In this document: in pieces, positions 17,400 to 26,162 of the stretch | Layout: each line of letters begins with the position of its first letter | Numbering within the stretch: position 1 is the first letter of the stretch | From: JACRCT01 sp049841135 | GTDB taxonomy: Bacteria > Myxococcota > Myxococcia > Myxococcales > UBA5297 | Assembly (NCBI GenBank): GCA_049841135.1 | Contig: JASGHK010000001.1 | Span: 1,116,001-1,180,000, forward strand | DNA length: 64,000 nt | Direction of reading: 5' to 3' | The notes under the pieces: model-generated | Database searches by the model: none | What the model was told of the DNA's origin: nothing | Seen by the model: only the letters and a program-made list of their open reading frames with translations | Program-made: the position numbers and the translations under genes

Positions 17400-18671
17400 T
17401 CAGTCCTCTTCCATGAACGGCTGGACGGCCTGCGCCATCGCCAGCTCCTGCATCGCCTGCGACAGGTGCGTGTTGGCGTCGCGCAGGCGGTCGGAGAGGA
17501 CCTGGACGAAGCTCCAGAGCAGCTTGACCGCCAGCACCGGCTCCTTGCGCATCAGGCCCATCAGCTCGGCGCGGGAGATGACCATCACGCGGGTGGGCTC
17601 GGTGGCGCGCACGGTGGCCGAGCGCGGGGCGTTGTCGATCAGCCCCATCTCGCCGAAGTGGCCGCCGGTCTTGAGCTCGCCGATCTCCACGCCGCCCTTC
17701 TCGATGGCCACGCGTCCGCGCACGACGACGAAGAGCTCGTCGCCCGGCTGGCCCTCGATGACGATCTCCCGGCCGCCCGGGTAGGTGCGGGTCGAGGAGA
17801 CGGCGAGGACCGCGGTGAGCTCCTTGTAAGTCAGGTGGTGGAAGAGCGGGATCGCCTTGAGGGCGTCGATCTTCGCCGCCGCTTCGGCCGTCGCTTCCTG
17901 GCTGGGCTCGCCGCCGGCGCCCACGACAATCGTCGTGATGTTGTCCTTGCCGCCGCGGGTGTTGGCCAGGTCGATGAGCTTCTTGGGCAGCTGGTCCCAG
18001 GGCGCGCCGCCGAGGACGATGGGCGTCTCCTCGTCGGTCATGTAGCCGTGCAGGCCGTCGGAGCAGAGCATGAACAGGTCGCCCGGCATCATGTCCATGG
18101 CGAGCGTGTCGACCTGCACCGACTCCTGGATACCGACCGCGCGGGTGATGACGTTGCGGTACGGGCTCTTGGCAGCCTCGGCCTTGGTGATGGTGCCGGC
18201 CTTGAGCTGGGCGGAGATGAGGGTGTGGTCCTCGGTCAGCCGGTGCGCCTGGCCCTGGCGGAGCAGGTAGATGCGGCTGTCGCCGACGTGCCCGATGATC
18301 GCCTTGTCGCCAGCCACGAAGAGGCCGACGAAGGTGGTGCCCATGCCGCGCTTGGCGGCGTCGGCCTGGGCCTGCTTGTAGATGTCGGCGCACGCGGCCT
18401 GGACGGCGGACTCGACGAGGGCCTGGGCCGCCTGGCTGGTCTGCGGCGTGGGGTTCTCGGCCAGCTGCTTCATCACGTCGTAGTGGTCGATGACGTACTT
18501 GGTGACCACTTCGATGGCCCGCGCCGAGGCGACCTCGCCGGCGTTGTGCCCGCCCATGCCGTCACACACGATGTAGACGCCGTGCGCGGGATCGGAGGCG
18601 TAGGCGTCTTCGTTTCCCTGGCGCTTGCGACCGACGTCCGTCAGGCCGTACGCATGCACTTGCATGGGCAT
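17400..18671 (-). CDS. PP2C-family Ser/Thr phosphatase fused to a cyclic-nucleotide-binding domain
   Basis: A 423-residue cytoplasmic protein. Residues 1-~255 are a PP2C phosphatase: GNEDA (D22), CDGMGGH (D37, G38), GDSRIYLL, CSDGLHGY and GGKDNIT supply the metal-binding aspartates in the usual order. Residues ~275-400 (IPLFHHLTYKELTAVLAV...GDELFVVVRGRVAIE...GGHFGEMGLIDNAPRSATVRA) are a cyclic-nucleotide-binding/Crp-like domain with the phosphate-binding-cassette pattern FGEMGLIDNAPRSA. The fusion suggests that Ser/Thr dephosphorylation is gated by cAMP, cGMP or another ligand. The window also encodes a Ser/Thr kinase (45635-47470), a possible antagonist, but no direct link is shown. It is divergent from the histidine kinase gene at 18840. 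Confidence 0.88.
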   Translation of the reverse strand: MPMQVHAYGLTDVGRKRQGNEDAYASDPAHGVYIVCDGMGGHNAGEVASARAIEVVTKYVIDHYDVMKQLAENPTPQTSQAAQALVESAVQAACADIYKQAQADAAKRGMGTTFVGLFVAGDKAIIGHVGDSRIYLLRQGQAHRLTEDHTLISAQLKAGTITKAEAAKSPYRNVITRAVGIQESVQVDTLAMDMMPGDLFMLCSDGLHGYMTDEETPIVLGGAPWDQLPKKLIDLANTRGGKDNITTIVVGAGGEPSQEATAEAAAKIDALKAIPLFHHLTYKELTAVLAVSSTRTYPGGREIVIEGQPGDELFVVVRGRVAIEKGGVEIGELKTGGHFGEMGLIDNAPRSATVRATEPTRVMVISRAELMGLMRKEPVLAVKLLWSFVQVLSDRLRDANTHLSQAMQELAMAQAVQPFMEED

Positions 18672-18839
18672 CTTCGATATCCCTCGGTGGGAATGGGGAG
18701 TTGGATGCTAGACGGGTCGGCGGGGCGGGTCAACGCACGGAAAGGCCGTCCAGTTCGGGGCGAGAACGGGGGCGGCCGGGGGTCATTTCCGGCCCCTGCG
18801 GCTCCCCTCCCAACGCGGGTCCGGCGTACAACGTAGGCC

Positions 18840-19979
18840 ATGCCCGACTCCCGCTTCGAAGAGGCCCAAGCCCACGCCCTGCGCCGCGACGAGCCCGGCC
18901 GGCGCGAGAAGGCCGTCAAGCTCCTCGAGTCCCTGGTGGCCGAGGGTGCCGGGGCCCATGCGCGGTTCCTGCTCGCCAGCCTCTACGACGACCACCCCGA
19001 CGGGTACCCCGAGGCCATCCTCCACTACCGCGCCGGGCTGAAGCAGGAGCCCAAGGACTCGGCGGCGCGGAACAACCTCGCGGTGGCGCTGCTGGCGACC
19101 GGGCAGTCCGAGGAGGCCGTGCAGGTGCTGGCCGGGGTCGTGCTCGACGACCCGGGCTACGGCCTGGCGACGCAGAACTTGGCGCAGCTGGCGCTCGAAC
19201 TCGACGAAGTCGCCGTCGGCACGCTCCTTCTCAGGCTGGCCGGGGACGGGACGGGAGAGGCGCTGCGGCACCTCTTGCACGCGGCCGCCGACGCCGGGCG
19301 TCAGGAGGCTTTCGCCTCGACCTACGGCGCGGGGCACGCGCTCAAGAACCTCATCGGGCTGGCCGGGAGCAAGGCGAGCTCGATCGCGCGGAAGGTGCCG
19401 GGCGAGCCAGGCCTCGAAGAGCTCGCGCAGACGATGGAGAAGGTCTACTCCGACTGGGCGGCGTTCCTGAAGGCGGCGCGGTCGGTGGCGCAGCGGCGCG
19501 AGGCCTGCGACCTCAACGAGCTGGTCACCGACGTGGCCGGCGCGTTCCCCGAAGGCGAGCGGCCGAGGCTCAAGCTGGCACAGCCGGCACCGCAGGCACT
19601 GGGAGATCCCGCGGCGCTGCGCGAGGCGGTGCTCAACCTGGCGCGCAACGCCCGCGAAGCGAGCCCGCATGGGCACGTCGAGATCTCCACCACGGCGAGC
19701 GACCATTGGGTCCGGGCGACGGTCGCCGACGACGGACCGGGCATCGCGCCGGCGGACCTCAAGCGCATCTTCGTCGCAGGCTTCACCACCAAGCCGCAGG
19801 GCTCGGGCTTCGGCCTGTCCATCGCCGACCGCGTCGCGCGAGGCGAAGGCGGGCGCATCGACGTCGAGAGCGGTCCTGGGAAGGGCTCGCGGTTCCACCT
19901 GGTGCTGCCCGCCGCCACGGCGACACCGCCGAGGCTGGCCCCACGCCTGGGGATCGAAGAGTTCACGCGAAAGGGGTGA
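18840..19979 (+). CDS. TPR-containing sensor histidine kinase (orphan)
   Basis: A 379-residue soluble protein. Residues ~1-110 contain TPR-like helices (AILHYRAGLKQEPKDSAARNNLAVALLATGQSEEAVQVL). A phospho-acceptor-type helix with GHALKNLIG (H near residue 165) follows. The HATPase domain is clear: NLARNAREAS (N box), DDGPGI (G1), FVAGFTTK (F box) and GSGFGLSI (G2). No transmembrane segment, PAS or receiver domain is present, and no response regulator is adjacent, so the TPR part is probably the input through protein contacts. It could phosphorylate the NtrC-type regulator at 26.5 kb or the receiver at 48.3 kb, but that is a guess. Confidence 0.85.
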   Translation: MPDSRFEEAQAHALRRDEPGRREKAVKLLESLVAEGAGAHARFLLASLYDDHPDGYPEAILHYRAGLKQEPKDSAARNNLAVALLATGQSEEAVQVLAGVVLDDPGYGLATQNLAQLALELDEVAVGTLLLRLAGDGTGEALRHLLHAAADAGRQEAFASTYGAGHALKNLIGLAGSKASSIARKVPGEPGLEELAQTMEKVYSDWAAFLKAARSVAQRREACDLNELVTDVAGAFPEGERPRLKLAQPAPQALGDPAALREAVLNLARNAREASPHGHVEISTTASDHWVRATVADDGPGIAPADLKRIFVAGFTTKPQGSGFGLSIADRVARGEGGRIDVESGPGKGSRFHLVLPAATATPPRLAPRLGIEEFTRKG

Positions 19980-20432
19980 GCCCGACACGACGACACCCCG
20001 AGCTGGTCGAGGGGCCAGCTCTCGTTCTGAGCGTCCGTCGAGGCATCCGACTCCCGTGATGAGAGTTCGCCGCTACCCTCCCGAGCCCGACATGGGTGTG
20101 ACGCTGGTCACGACGTGACTTGAGTCACGCAGCACGTCTCCAGGCTGGCGCCGGTGGGCGTGTCGGCGAACCGAAATGGCCAAACACGCAGCCTGGGCCC
20201 CGACAGGCCGGCTGGGACGCGACTTGGGGGCCTAGCCCCATTTCAATACCTCTGGCCTTCCGCAAGGGGCGTGGCGGCCCGCCCAGAGGCCTTGGAGGGC
20301 CAATTTCGGCGATTCGCAACACGCCGTATTTACTCGCCTTTTCAGCTATTTCCGAGGCATCGGGACGTGACATCCATCACAGGGTGGGAAGGCGAACTCG
20401 AATCGATTGGAGTTCGCCTGCGATGTCGGATG
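19980..20432. other. Intergenic stretch of ~450 bases without a recognised gene
   Basis: It lies between the convergent histidine kinase and vWA lipoprotein genes. It holds a short palindromic segment (GTGACGCTGGTCACGACGTGAC near 20098, then TTGAGTCACG) and a somewhat AT-richer part at 20310-20360. Open frames crossing it show no family resemblance. Confidence 0.4.
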
Positions 20433-21617
20433 TCAGAGCGCCCCGACCGTCTTCACGAGGATGGCGTACCGGTTCGGGTCCGCGCCCTGGATGGTCGTGC
20501 ACCAGTCGCCGAGGATCTGGATCTCGCCGAGCGCGGTCGCCGAGGGGAACTGCCAGTCGGTGTTCTGGACGAGGTCGGTCGTGGTGTCGGAGCTGCTGTC
20601 GCTGATGCTCACCTGCACGAGCATCTTGTCGCTCACTGGGTTCGGCAGCTCGAAGGTGCACGGGAACTTCTTGAGGATCTCCTCGAGGAAGGTCTTGAGC
20701 TCGTCCACGGAGTTCGCCTGGTAGTACTGCTCCGCGGCGCCCTGCCGCGGATACCCGCCCGCCACCGCGGCACGCGTCAGCACCCGGCTGGCATCGCCGC
20801 CCGAGGTGTCCTTCCCGAAGCCGATGACGAACGTACCGATGCCTTTGGCCGAGAGCTGCGAGACCGCGGTCACGAGCGCGTCCTCGTCCAGGCAGCTCGC
20901 GCCGTCGAAGGGCGTCCTCAGGCATGTTCCGGGGACCTCCGTCGGCCGGCAGCCATCCACGGCGCTGCACGACAGGGCATCGGCGCGGCATTGGGCGCAC
21001 TTGGCCGCATTGGCAGAGTTGCAGTTGGGGAGGCCGTCGGTGAGCAGCATCGCGAAGCGCTTGCGGTTCGGCTCAGCCGAGACCAGCGCGGAGTCCTTGC
21101 CCGCCTCGAGCAGCGAGGCGGCGCTCGGAGTTCCCCCGCCGGGCGTAAGCCGGTTGAGCAGCTGGTCCCGGATGGGCTGTGCGTCGTCGCCGATGGGCAC
21201 CAGCACCGAGCCGGTGTCGCACTGCCCCGTCGAGGAGGGGAAGGCCGCCAGGCCGAACCGCCCCAGACCCTGCGAGGTGGTGAGGAAGCCAGTCGTGGGG
21301 TCCGCGAAGACCGCGATGAGATCGTTCCACTTGCAGGGGTTGGTCGAGCGCGGATCGTAGGTCGCCCCGACCGTGCCGTCGATGGTGCAGGCCAGCCCGG
21401 TCCCGGTCACCGACTGGGTCATCGAGCCGGACTTGTCCACGACCAGCATGATGTTGGGCGGCAGCGCCTTGCCCTCGACCTGGATGATCGTGTTGCCGAT
21501 GCCGATGGCCTGTGGCCCCATCGGGTAGAACTGGTGCGTCTGGCACGACGCCGTCACCACCACCGCTGCCAGCGCCGCCGCGACCAGACTGCAGGCGCCC
21601 CACACCCTCGACCCCAT
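20433..21617 (-). CDS. vWA-domain lipoprotein 1
   Basis: A 394-residue secreted lipoprotein: the signal peptide ends at TASC (Cys25). Residues ~53-325 form a von Willebrand A domain. DKSGS (D61, S63, S65) is the MIDAS metal site and LLTDGLPN supplies the later aspartate. Several cysteine pairs (CAQCRADALSC, CLRTPFDGASC) are inserted in the domain. The C-terminal ~80 residues (CTFELPNPVSDKMLVQVSIS) resemble the tail of the neighbouring vWA lipoprotein at 21749, so the two are tandem paralogues separated by a hairpin. vWA lipoproteins usually mediate metal-dependent protein contacts at the cell surface; the partner here is unknown. Confidence 0.82.
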   Translation of the reverse strand: MGSRVWGACSLVAAALAAVVVTASCQTHQFYPMGPQAIGIGNTIIQVEGKALPPNIMLVVDKSGSMTQSVTGTGLACTIDGTVGATYDPRSTNPCKWNDLIAVFADPTTGFLTTSQGLGRFGLAAFPSSTGQCDTGSVLVPIGDDAQPIRDQLLNRLTPGGGTPSAASLLEAGKDSALVSAEPNRKRFAMLLTDGLPNCNSANAAKCAQCRADALSCSAVDGCRPTEVPGTCLRTPFDGASCLDEDALVTAVSQLSAKGIGTFVIGFGKDTSGGDASRVLTRAAVAGGYPRQGAAEQYYQANSVDELKTFLEEILKKFPCTFELPNPVSDKMLVQVSISDSSSDTTTDLVQNTDWQFPSATALGEIQILGDWCTTIQGADPNRYAILVKTVGAL

Positions 21618-21689
21618 CGCCGCCCCCTCCCCCAGACCTGCGGGTGGAAGGTGGCGCTCGGCCGAGCGAGCGGCGACCCCCGGAATGGA

Positions 21690-21723
21690 CGAAGGGCCCC
21701 GACGGATTCGCCGGGGCCCTTCG
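21690..21723 (-). terminator. Hairpin terminator between the two vWA genes
   Basis: CGAAGGGCCCCG (21690-21701) pairs with CGGGGCCCTTCG (21712-21723) around a 10-base loop, just after the stop of the gene ending at 21749 on the minus strand. The second vWA gene therefore likely has its own promoter. Confidence 0.65.
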
Positions 21724-21748
21724 GAGTGCTTCGGAACTCGCCTTCGGC

Positions 21749-22933
21749 CTACAGCTTCTTGATCGAGGTGAAGTTCACGACGTAGGTGTCCGCCTTAGCT
21801 TCGGTCAGCTTCTGACACCAGGGATTGACGACGGTGATCGCGTTGATGCTTCCGTCAAAGTTCCAGTCACCATCGGTTGCCGTCACCGACGATGGCCCCT
21901 TCAGCGGGATGTCTTGCTTGTTCGCCACGTCGGTGACCGAGACTTCGACTTGGTCCCAACTCGCGGGTGCCGGATTGAGCGTGTACTGACACGGTTCCTG
22001 AATTCGTGTCCTGATCTTGTCGAGCACGAGCTGGAGCTTGTCCTTGTCCAGCGCCAGGAAGAACTTCACATCGGCGTATTTGGGATCGGGGTCCGTGGCG
22101 ATTTGGCCACCGGCCGCCGCAGCGGCGTTGAGCGCCTTCTTGGCAACTTCGTTATCAATCGCGCTTCCGAACCCGATGACGAACGTGTCGATCTCCTTTG
22201 CCTTCAGCGTCTGGACCGCTTTGGTCAACGCAACGTCGTCCATGCAATTGCGCGGGTTGTCGCACATCTTGGCGGGGTCGCCACCCAGGTTCGTGCAGTA
22301 CTCGCATTTCGATATCGAGGCGTTGCAGTTGGGCTGACCGTCGGTGACGAGAATGACGTAGTTCTTGGTCGCATCTTCTTTCTTCGTGAAATTCGGATCG
22401 CTGCCAACGTTGACCAGCGTCGCAGCGCTGGGCGTTCCGCCGCTCGGTGTTTCGCCGCGTAGCTTCGCCTTGATTTCTACAAGGTTTCCACCGGCGACAT
22501 CGGACACGGCGGGTGCGATGGTTCCGGCGGCGCACGCGTCACCGGACGGGTTCGCGAACATCGCCAAACCAAGACGGGCATTCTTGGTCTTCGGATCGGG
22601 GTTGTCCGCAATTTGGTCCAGGAACCCGCCGTCGTCTGTCAGCAGGTCTCTGAGCGTGTTCCACTTGCACTTGCGATCAGCGTAGTACTTGCTGCCGTCG
22701 GTTTCTGCGCAACCCCAGACTGCGTCGTTGTCGGCCAGCGTCTTCATCGAGCCGGACCGGTCGATGACCAGCATGATCTTTGGCGACTTCTGTTCGCCGA
22801 GGATGGGTACCCGCTGCTTGGTCATCGTGGCGGCGCTCGGAACCACCTCGTCGAACTGGTAGCCCTGGCAGCCCACGAGGACGCCGGCCGCCACGAGGGC
22901 GACGGCGAGGCTGAAGAAGAACAGCTTGCGCAT
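21749..22933 (-). CDS. vWA-domain lipoprotein 2
   Basis: A 394-residue lipoprotein that starts at ATG 22933 (GGAGG just upstream); the upstream ORF extension has no signal. The signal ends at LVGC (Cys22). The MIDAS motif is IDRSGSM (D58, S60, S62), and ILVTDGQPN is the second metal motif. Cysteine insertions CEYCTNLGGDPAKMC and CMDD occur at the same place as in the paralogue downstream. Codon use is noticeably richer in A/T at third positions than in its neighbours (e.g. around 22430-22500), which may indicate a different history. The role is probably surface adhesion or scaffold, by family. Confidence 0.82.
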   Translation of the reverse strand: MRKLFFFSLAVALVAAGVLVGCQGYQFDEVVPSAATMTKQRVPILGEQKSPKIMLVIDRSGSMKTLADNDAVWGCAETDGSKYYADRKCKWNTLRDLLTDDGGFLDQIADNPDPKTKNARLGLAMFANPSGDACAAGTIAPAVSDVAGGNLVEIKAKLRGETPSGGTPSAATLVNVGSDPNFTKKEDATKNYVILVTDGQPNCNASISKCEYCTNLGGDPAKMCDNPRNCMDDVALTKAVQTLKAKEIDTFVIGFGSAIDNEVAKKALNAAAAAGGQIATDPDPKYADVKFFLALDKDKLQLVLDKIRTRIQEPCQYTLNPAPASWDQVEVSVTDVANKQDIPLKGPSSVTATDGDWNFDGSINAITVVNPWCQKLTEAKADTYVVNFTSIKKL

Positions 22934-22998
22934 GGAGCCTCCAACTTCCATAGGTCCGCGAAAGAAGGGCGGGATTGTACGCCTCGTCGCTTCGTTGG

Positions 22999-24144
22999 TC
23001 ACGTCCGCCGTTCAAGCAGTGAGTGGCCAGCCACCAGCAGAATCATCAGCAGCGCCGCCCCCACCATCACCAGCGAAGGCTGGGTCCGCTTCTGCCGCAC
23101 CGGGTCTGCAAGATACGCGTCCACCCACGCAGTGCGCGCCTTGGCCCGCACGATGCCGTCCGAATCGTCGAAAAGCCCGTGAAGTCGCGTCCTTGCCGCA
23201 CGCGAGCCCTTCGACGCCAACCCCGCCAGCGCGTCGACGGCCCGATGCCTGGAGTCCACATCGGTGGACTTGAGTGCACGCTCCAGCGCCGGGATGGCCT
23301 TCTCGTCCCCCAACGCCGCGAGCCCCAGCGCCGCACCCAACGCCTCCAGCCCGGACGCCTGCGGCTCCCGCTCCAGCGCGGCGCCAAGCGCGACTCTCGC
23401 CCGCTCCTGTGCCGCCCCCCCGGTCGAGGAGGCGCCCGTTGCGGCGAGCAGCACGGCCTTCACCTTCGAACCCTCGCCAAGCTTTGGCAGCAGCGCCACT
23501 GCGCGGTCGGTCGGCAACTGACTCGAGAGCACTGCCACCGCGCCGGCCTTGGCCTCCTCGCGCGCCGGATCGGTGAGCCAGGCGAAGATGCGCTCCCAGC
23601 CTCGGTTTCCGATGCCACCGTGCTCAGCCAGCGCGGCCAGCCGGCGGGCGCTGTGCAACGACAACGGCGGGACCGGCAGGAGCATGCCGTCGATCCACAC
23701 GTCGTCCATCGGAGAAGGCTTGTCGCCCGTGCAGGCCTCGACCAGCCGGGTCATGAAGGCGTCCACCGCAGCGTCGGTCGCGGCGTCGGGCTCAAGGTGC
23801 CAGCGCTCGAAGTCGAGCTGGATGAAGGTCAGTCCGCCCGGCTTGGCTTGCGACGGGCCCAGGAAGTAGAGGCCGCGGTCGCCGGGCGACGGCACCATCG
23901 CACGCTCGCCTTCCGTCCGGACGCGGATCACTTCGGTCTTCTCGCCGAGCTCCAGGTAGGCGGCGAGGACGTGGAGGTCGGCGACCCCGTGCGCGACACC
24001 GACAATCTCTCCCCGCGCGACGACCGTCGAGCGCCGGACCAGCACGTCGAGGTCTCGCTCCCGCCGGTCCTCGGCATGAGCCGTCGAGGCGGCTGCCAGG
24101 ACGGCAGACAGGAGCGCCAACAGGCTGGGCAACGAGCGAAGCAC
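22999..24144 (-). CDS. HEAT-repeat membrane-anchored exported protein
   Basis: With a GTG start at 24144 the protein has 381 residues and begins with a clean signal peptide (LRSLPSLLALLSAVLAAASTAHA). The longer open frame upstream is only the repeat array at 24.2-24.5 kb. The first ~150 residues hold mixed strands (DVLVRRSTVVARGEIVGVAHG) of no recognised family. From ~residue 170 to 340 there are HEAT-like helical pairs (GDEKAIPALERALKSTDVDSRHRAVDALAGLASKGSRAARTRL). A C-terminal transmembrane helix (LVMVGAALLMILLVAGHSLL) is followed by ERRT. It is likely tethered to the inner membrane facing the periplasm. Confidence 0.65.
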   Translation of the reverse strand: MLRSLPSLLALLSAVLAAASTAHAEDRRERDLDVLVRRSTVVARGEIVGVAHGVADLHVLAAYLELGEKTEVIRVRTEGERAMVPSPGDRGLYFLGPSQAKPGGLTFIQLDFERWHLEPDAATDAAVDAFMTRLVEACTGDKPSPMDDVWIDGMLLPVPPLSLHSARRLAALAEHGGIGNRGWERIFAWLTDPAREEAKAGAVAVLSSQLPTDRAVALLPKLGEGSKVKAVLLAATGASSTGGAAQERARVALGAALEREPQASGLEALGAALGLAALGDEKAIPALERALKSTDVDSRHRAVDALAGLASKGSRAARTRLHGLFDDSDGIVRAKARTAWVDAYLADPVRQKRTQPSLVMVGAALLMILLVAGHSLLERRT

Positions 24145-24203
24145 GGGGCCATGGAAGCCCTGAGGAGCGGGCGCGGTCAAGGGGCGTTGACTCGTGCGAC
24201 TGT

Positions 24204-24536
24204 CCTCACGCAAATGAAGACCTGAGGCGCGCTCTAGGTAGTGCCCGGCTTCCACGCGCTTCCACGCCGGGGGCAACCTTGCGGACTTGATGACCTGAGG
24301 CGCGCTAGTCGGGGCGGGCCCGGCTTCCACGCGCTTCCACGCCGGGGGCAACCTTGCGGACTTGATGACCTGGGGCGCGCTGGCGGATGTGGGCCCGGCT
24401 TCCACGCGCTTCCACGCCGGGAGCAACCTTGCGGACTTGATGACCTGGGGCGCGCTGGCGGATGTGGGCCCGGCTTCCTCGCGCTTCCACGCCGGGGACA
24501 ACCTCACGCAAGTGAAGACCTGAGGCGCGCTGGGCC
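24204..24536 (+). repeat. 75-bp tandem extragenic repeat array (four copies plus partial)
   Basis: Units begin at 24244, 24319, 24394 and 24469, an exact 75-base period, with a partial unit before them. Each holds GCTTCCACGCGCTTCCAC (itself a doubled GCTTCCAC), then GGGGGCAACCTTGCGGAC, then GACCTGAGGCGCGCT. The array lies upstream of both divergent genes (24144 on minus, 24794 on plus). The core GAGGCGCGCT also appears in the 145-bp repeat at 28.4 kb. Confidence 0.75.
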
Positions 24537-24735
24537 GGCACTACCCCAACGACCGCCGCAGGGACATCCGAGCGCGCTTCAGATGCACAGACTGCAAGGG
24601 CGACCCGGGCGTGGAAGCGCGTGGAAGCCCGGCACTACCCCAACGACCGCCGCAGGGAATATCCGAGCGCGCTTCAGACAGTCGCACTGACCGCAAGGGT
24701 GACCCCGGCATGGAAGCGCATGGAAGCACGGCACT
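24537..24735 (-). repeat. Two inverted-type copies of a related ~94-bp repeat
   Basis: Copies start at 24537 and 24631 with GGCACTACCCCAACGACCGC and end with GTGGAAGCGCGTGGAAGC, the reverse complement of the core in the adjacent 75-bp array. The two arrays thus face each other and could form a large hairpin. Confidence 0.65.
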
Positions 24736-24793
24736 CGAGCTGCTGTAGCCCTGCGCGGCATATTCCTTCGCGCCGACGCGTTTGCCGTGCGCG

Positions 24794-26155
24794 ATGACCG
24801 AAGACAACACCTCCCTGCCGACCGACCTGGGCCCCGAGCCGACGGGCACCGAGGTCCTCGGCGGTAGCCCGGCGACCAAGGCCCCGCTCACCCGCCTGAA
24901 GCTGCTCGTCCTGACCGGTCGCAGCGCCGGCAAGGAGCTGCTCCTGCGGCCGGGCACGCTTTTCGTCGGCAAGGGCTCCGACTGCGACCTCGTGCTGGAC
25001 GACTCCTCGGTCTCTCGCATGCACCTCGAGGTCGCGCAGGTCGAGGACGGCCGGGTGCGGCTCAAGGACCTCGACTCCACCAACGGCTCAGCCTGCGACG
25101 GCACCCGCTTCCACGAGGTCGACGCCCAGCCAGGCGCGGTACTGACCCTGGGCAAGACCGAGCTGCGCCTGGTCGCGGCCACCGCCCCCGGCCCCGCCTT
25201 CCTGCCCTCCGAGCGCGAGTCCTTCGGCCGGCTGGCGGGCAAGAGCCTCATCATGCGCCAGGTCTTCGCGGTGCTGGAGCGCGTCGCGGCGAGCGATGCC
25301 GCGGTCCTGCTCGAAGGCGAGACCGGCACCGGCAAGGACCTGTGCGCCGAGGCGCTCCACCAGCACAGCCCGCGGTCCGGCAAGCCGTTCGTCATCGTCG
25401 ATCTGGCGGGCGTGCAGCCCAACCTGATCGAGAGCGAGCTGTTCGGCCACGTGCGCGGCTCGTTCACCGGCTCGGTCGGCGACCGCGCCGGCGCCTTCGA
25501 GCGCGCGGACGGCGGGACCATCTTCCTGGACGAGGTCGCCGAACTCTCCCCCGACCTCCAGCCACGCCTCCTGCGCGCGCTCGAGCACCGGCAGGCCAAG
25601 CGCGTCGGGGCCAACGACTACAAGGGCTTCGACGTCCGGGTCATCGCCGCCACCAACCGCGACCTCGTCGAGGAGGTGCGCGCCGGCCGCTTCCGCGAGG
25701 ACCTGTACCACCGGCTTGGCGTGGTGAAGGTGACGCTGCCGCCGCTGCGCGCGCGTCGCGAGGACGTGCCCCTGCTCGTCGAGCGGATCCTCGAGTCGAT
25801 GGGCCGCGAGGCACAGCTCGGCCCGGGGACGCTGCAGCTGCTGCAGGGCTACGAATGGCCAGGGAACGTCCGCGAGCTGCGCAACGTGGTCGAGCGCGCC
25901 GTCTCGCTCGGCGGCCCCGAGGGCGAGGTCCCGGCGGAGCTGCTCGCGCTGCAGACCGCGGCGCCCAAGTCGGACCTGCCCATCAGCGACCTGCCGTTCA
26001 AGGAGGCCAAGGAGCGGCTCGTCGGCTCGTTCGAGCGCGACTACCTCGTGCACCTGCTCGAGCGCTGCGGCGGGAACGTCTCCAAGGCCGCGCGCCACGC
26101 GGGCATCGACCGCGTCTACCTGCACCGGCTGCTCAAGAAGCACGGCATCGGGTAG
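24794..26155 (+). CDS. FHA-domain sigma-54-dependent transcriptional activator
   Basis: A 453-residue cytoplasmic regulator. Residues ~34-125 are an FHA domain (VGKGSDCDLVLDDSSVSRMHLEV, LDSTNGS), which binds phosphothreonine. Residues ~145-380 are the AAA+ sigma-54 activator core: GETGTGKD (Walker A), GGTIFLDEVAEL (Walker B), ATNRDLVEEV and WPGNVRELRNVVERAV. The loop that contacts sigma-54, normally GAFTGA, is GSFTGS here. The C-terminus (ERCGGNVSKAARHAGIDRVYLHRLLKKHGIG) is a Fis-type helix-turn-helix. The input is probably a Ser/Thr-kinase-phosphorylated partner, and the window carries both a kinase and a PP2C phosphatase. I start at ATG 24794 because the preceding TTG adds only four residues. 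Confidence 0.9.
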   Translation: MTEDNTSLPTDLGPEPTGTEVLGGSPATKAPLTRLKLLVLTGRSAGKELLLRPGTLFVGKGSDCDLVLDDSSVSRMHLEVAQVEDGRVRLKDLDSTNGSACDGTRFHEVDAQPGAVLTLGKTELRLVAATAPGPAFLPSERESFGRLAGKSLIMRQVFAVLERVAASDAAVLLEGETGTGKDLCAEALHQHSPRSGKPFVIVDLAGVQPNLIESELFGHVRGSFTGSVGDRAGAFERADGGTIFLDEVAELSPDLQPRLLRALEHRQAKRVGANDYKGFDVRVIAATNRDLVEEVRAGRFREDLYHRLGVVKVTLPPLRARREDVPLLVERILESMGREAQLGPGTLQLLQGYEWPGNVRELRNVVERAVSLGGPEGEVPAELLALQTAAPKSDLPISDLPFKEAKERLVGSFERDYLVHLLERCGGNVSKAARHAGIDRVYLHRLLKKHGIG

Positions 26156-26162
26156 GGCCGAG

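Noticed and set aside
22999..24507. N-terminal extension of the HEAT protein through the 75-bp repeats
   Set aside because: The extension is simply the translated repeat array. A GTG at 24144 starts a normal signal peptide.
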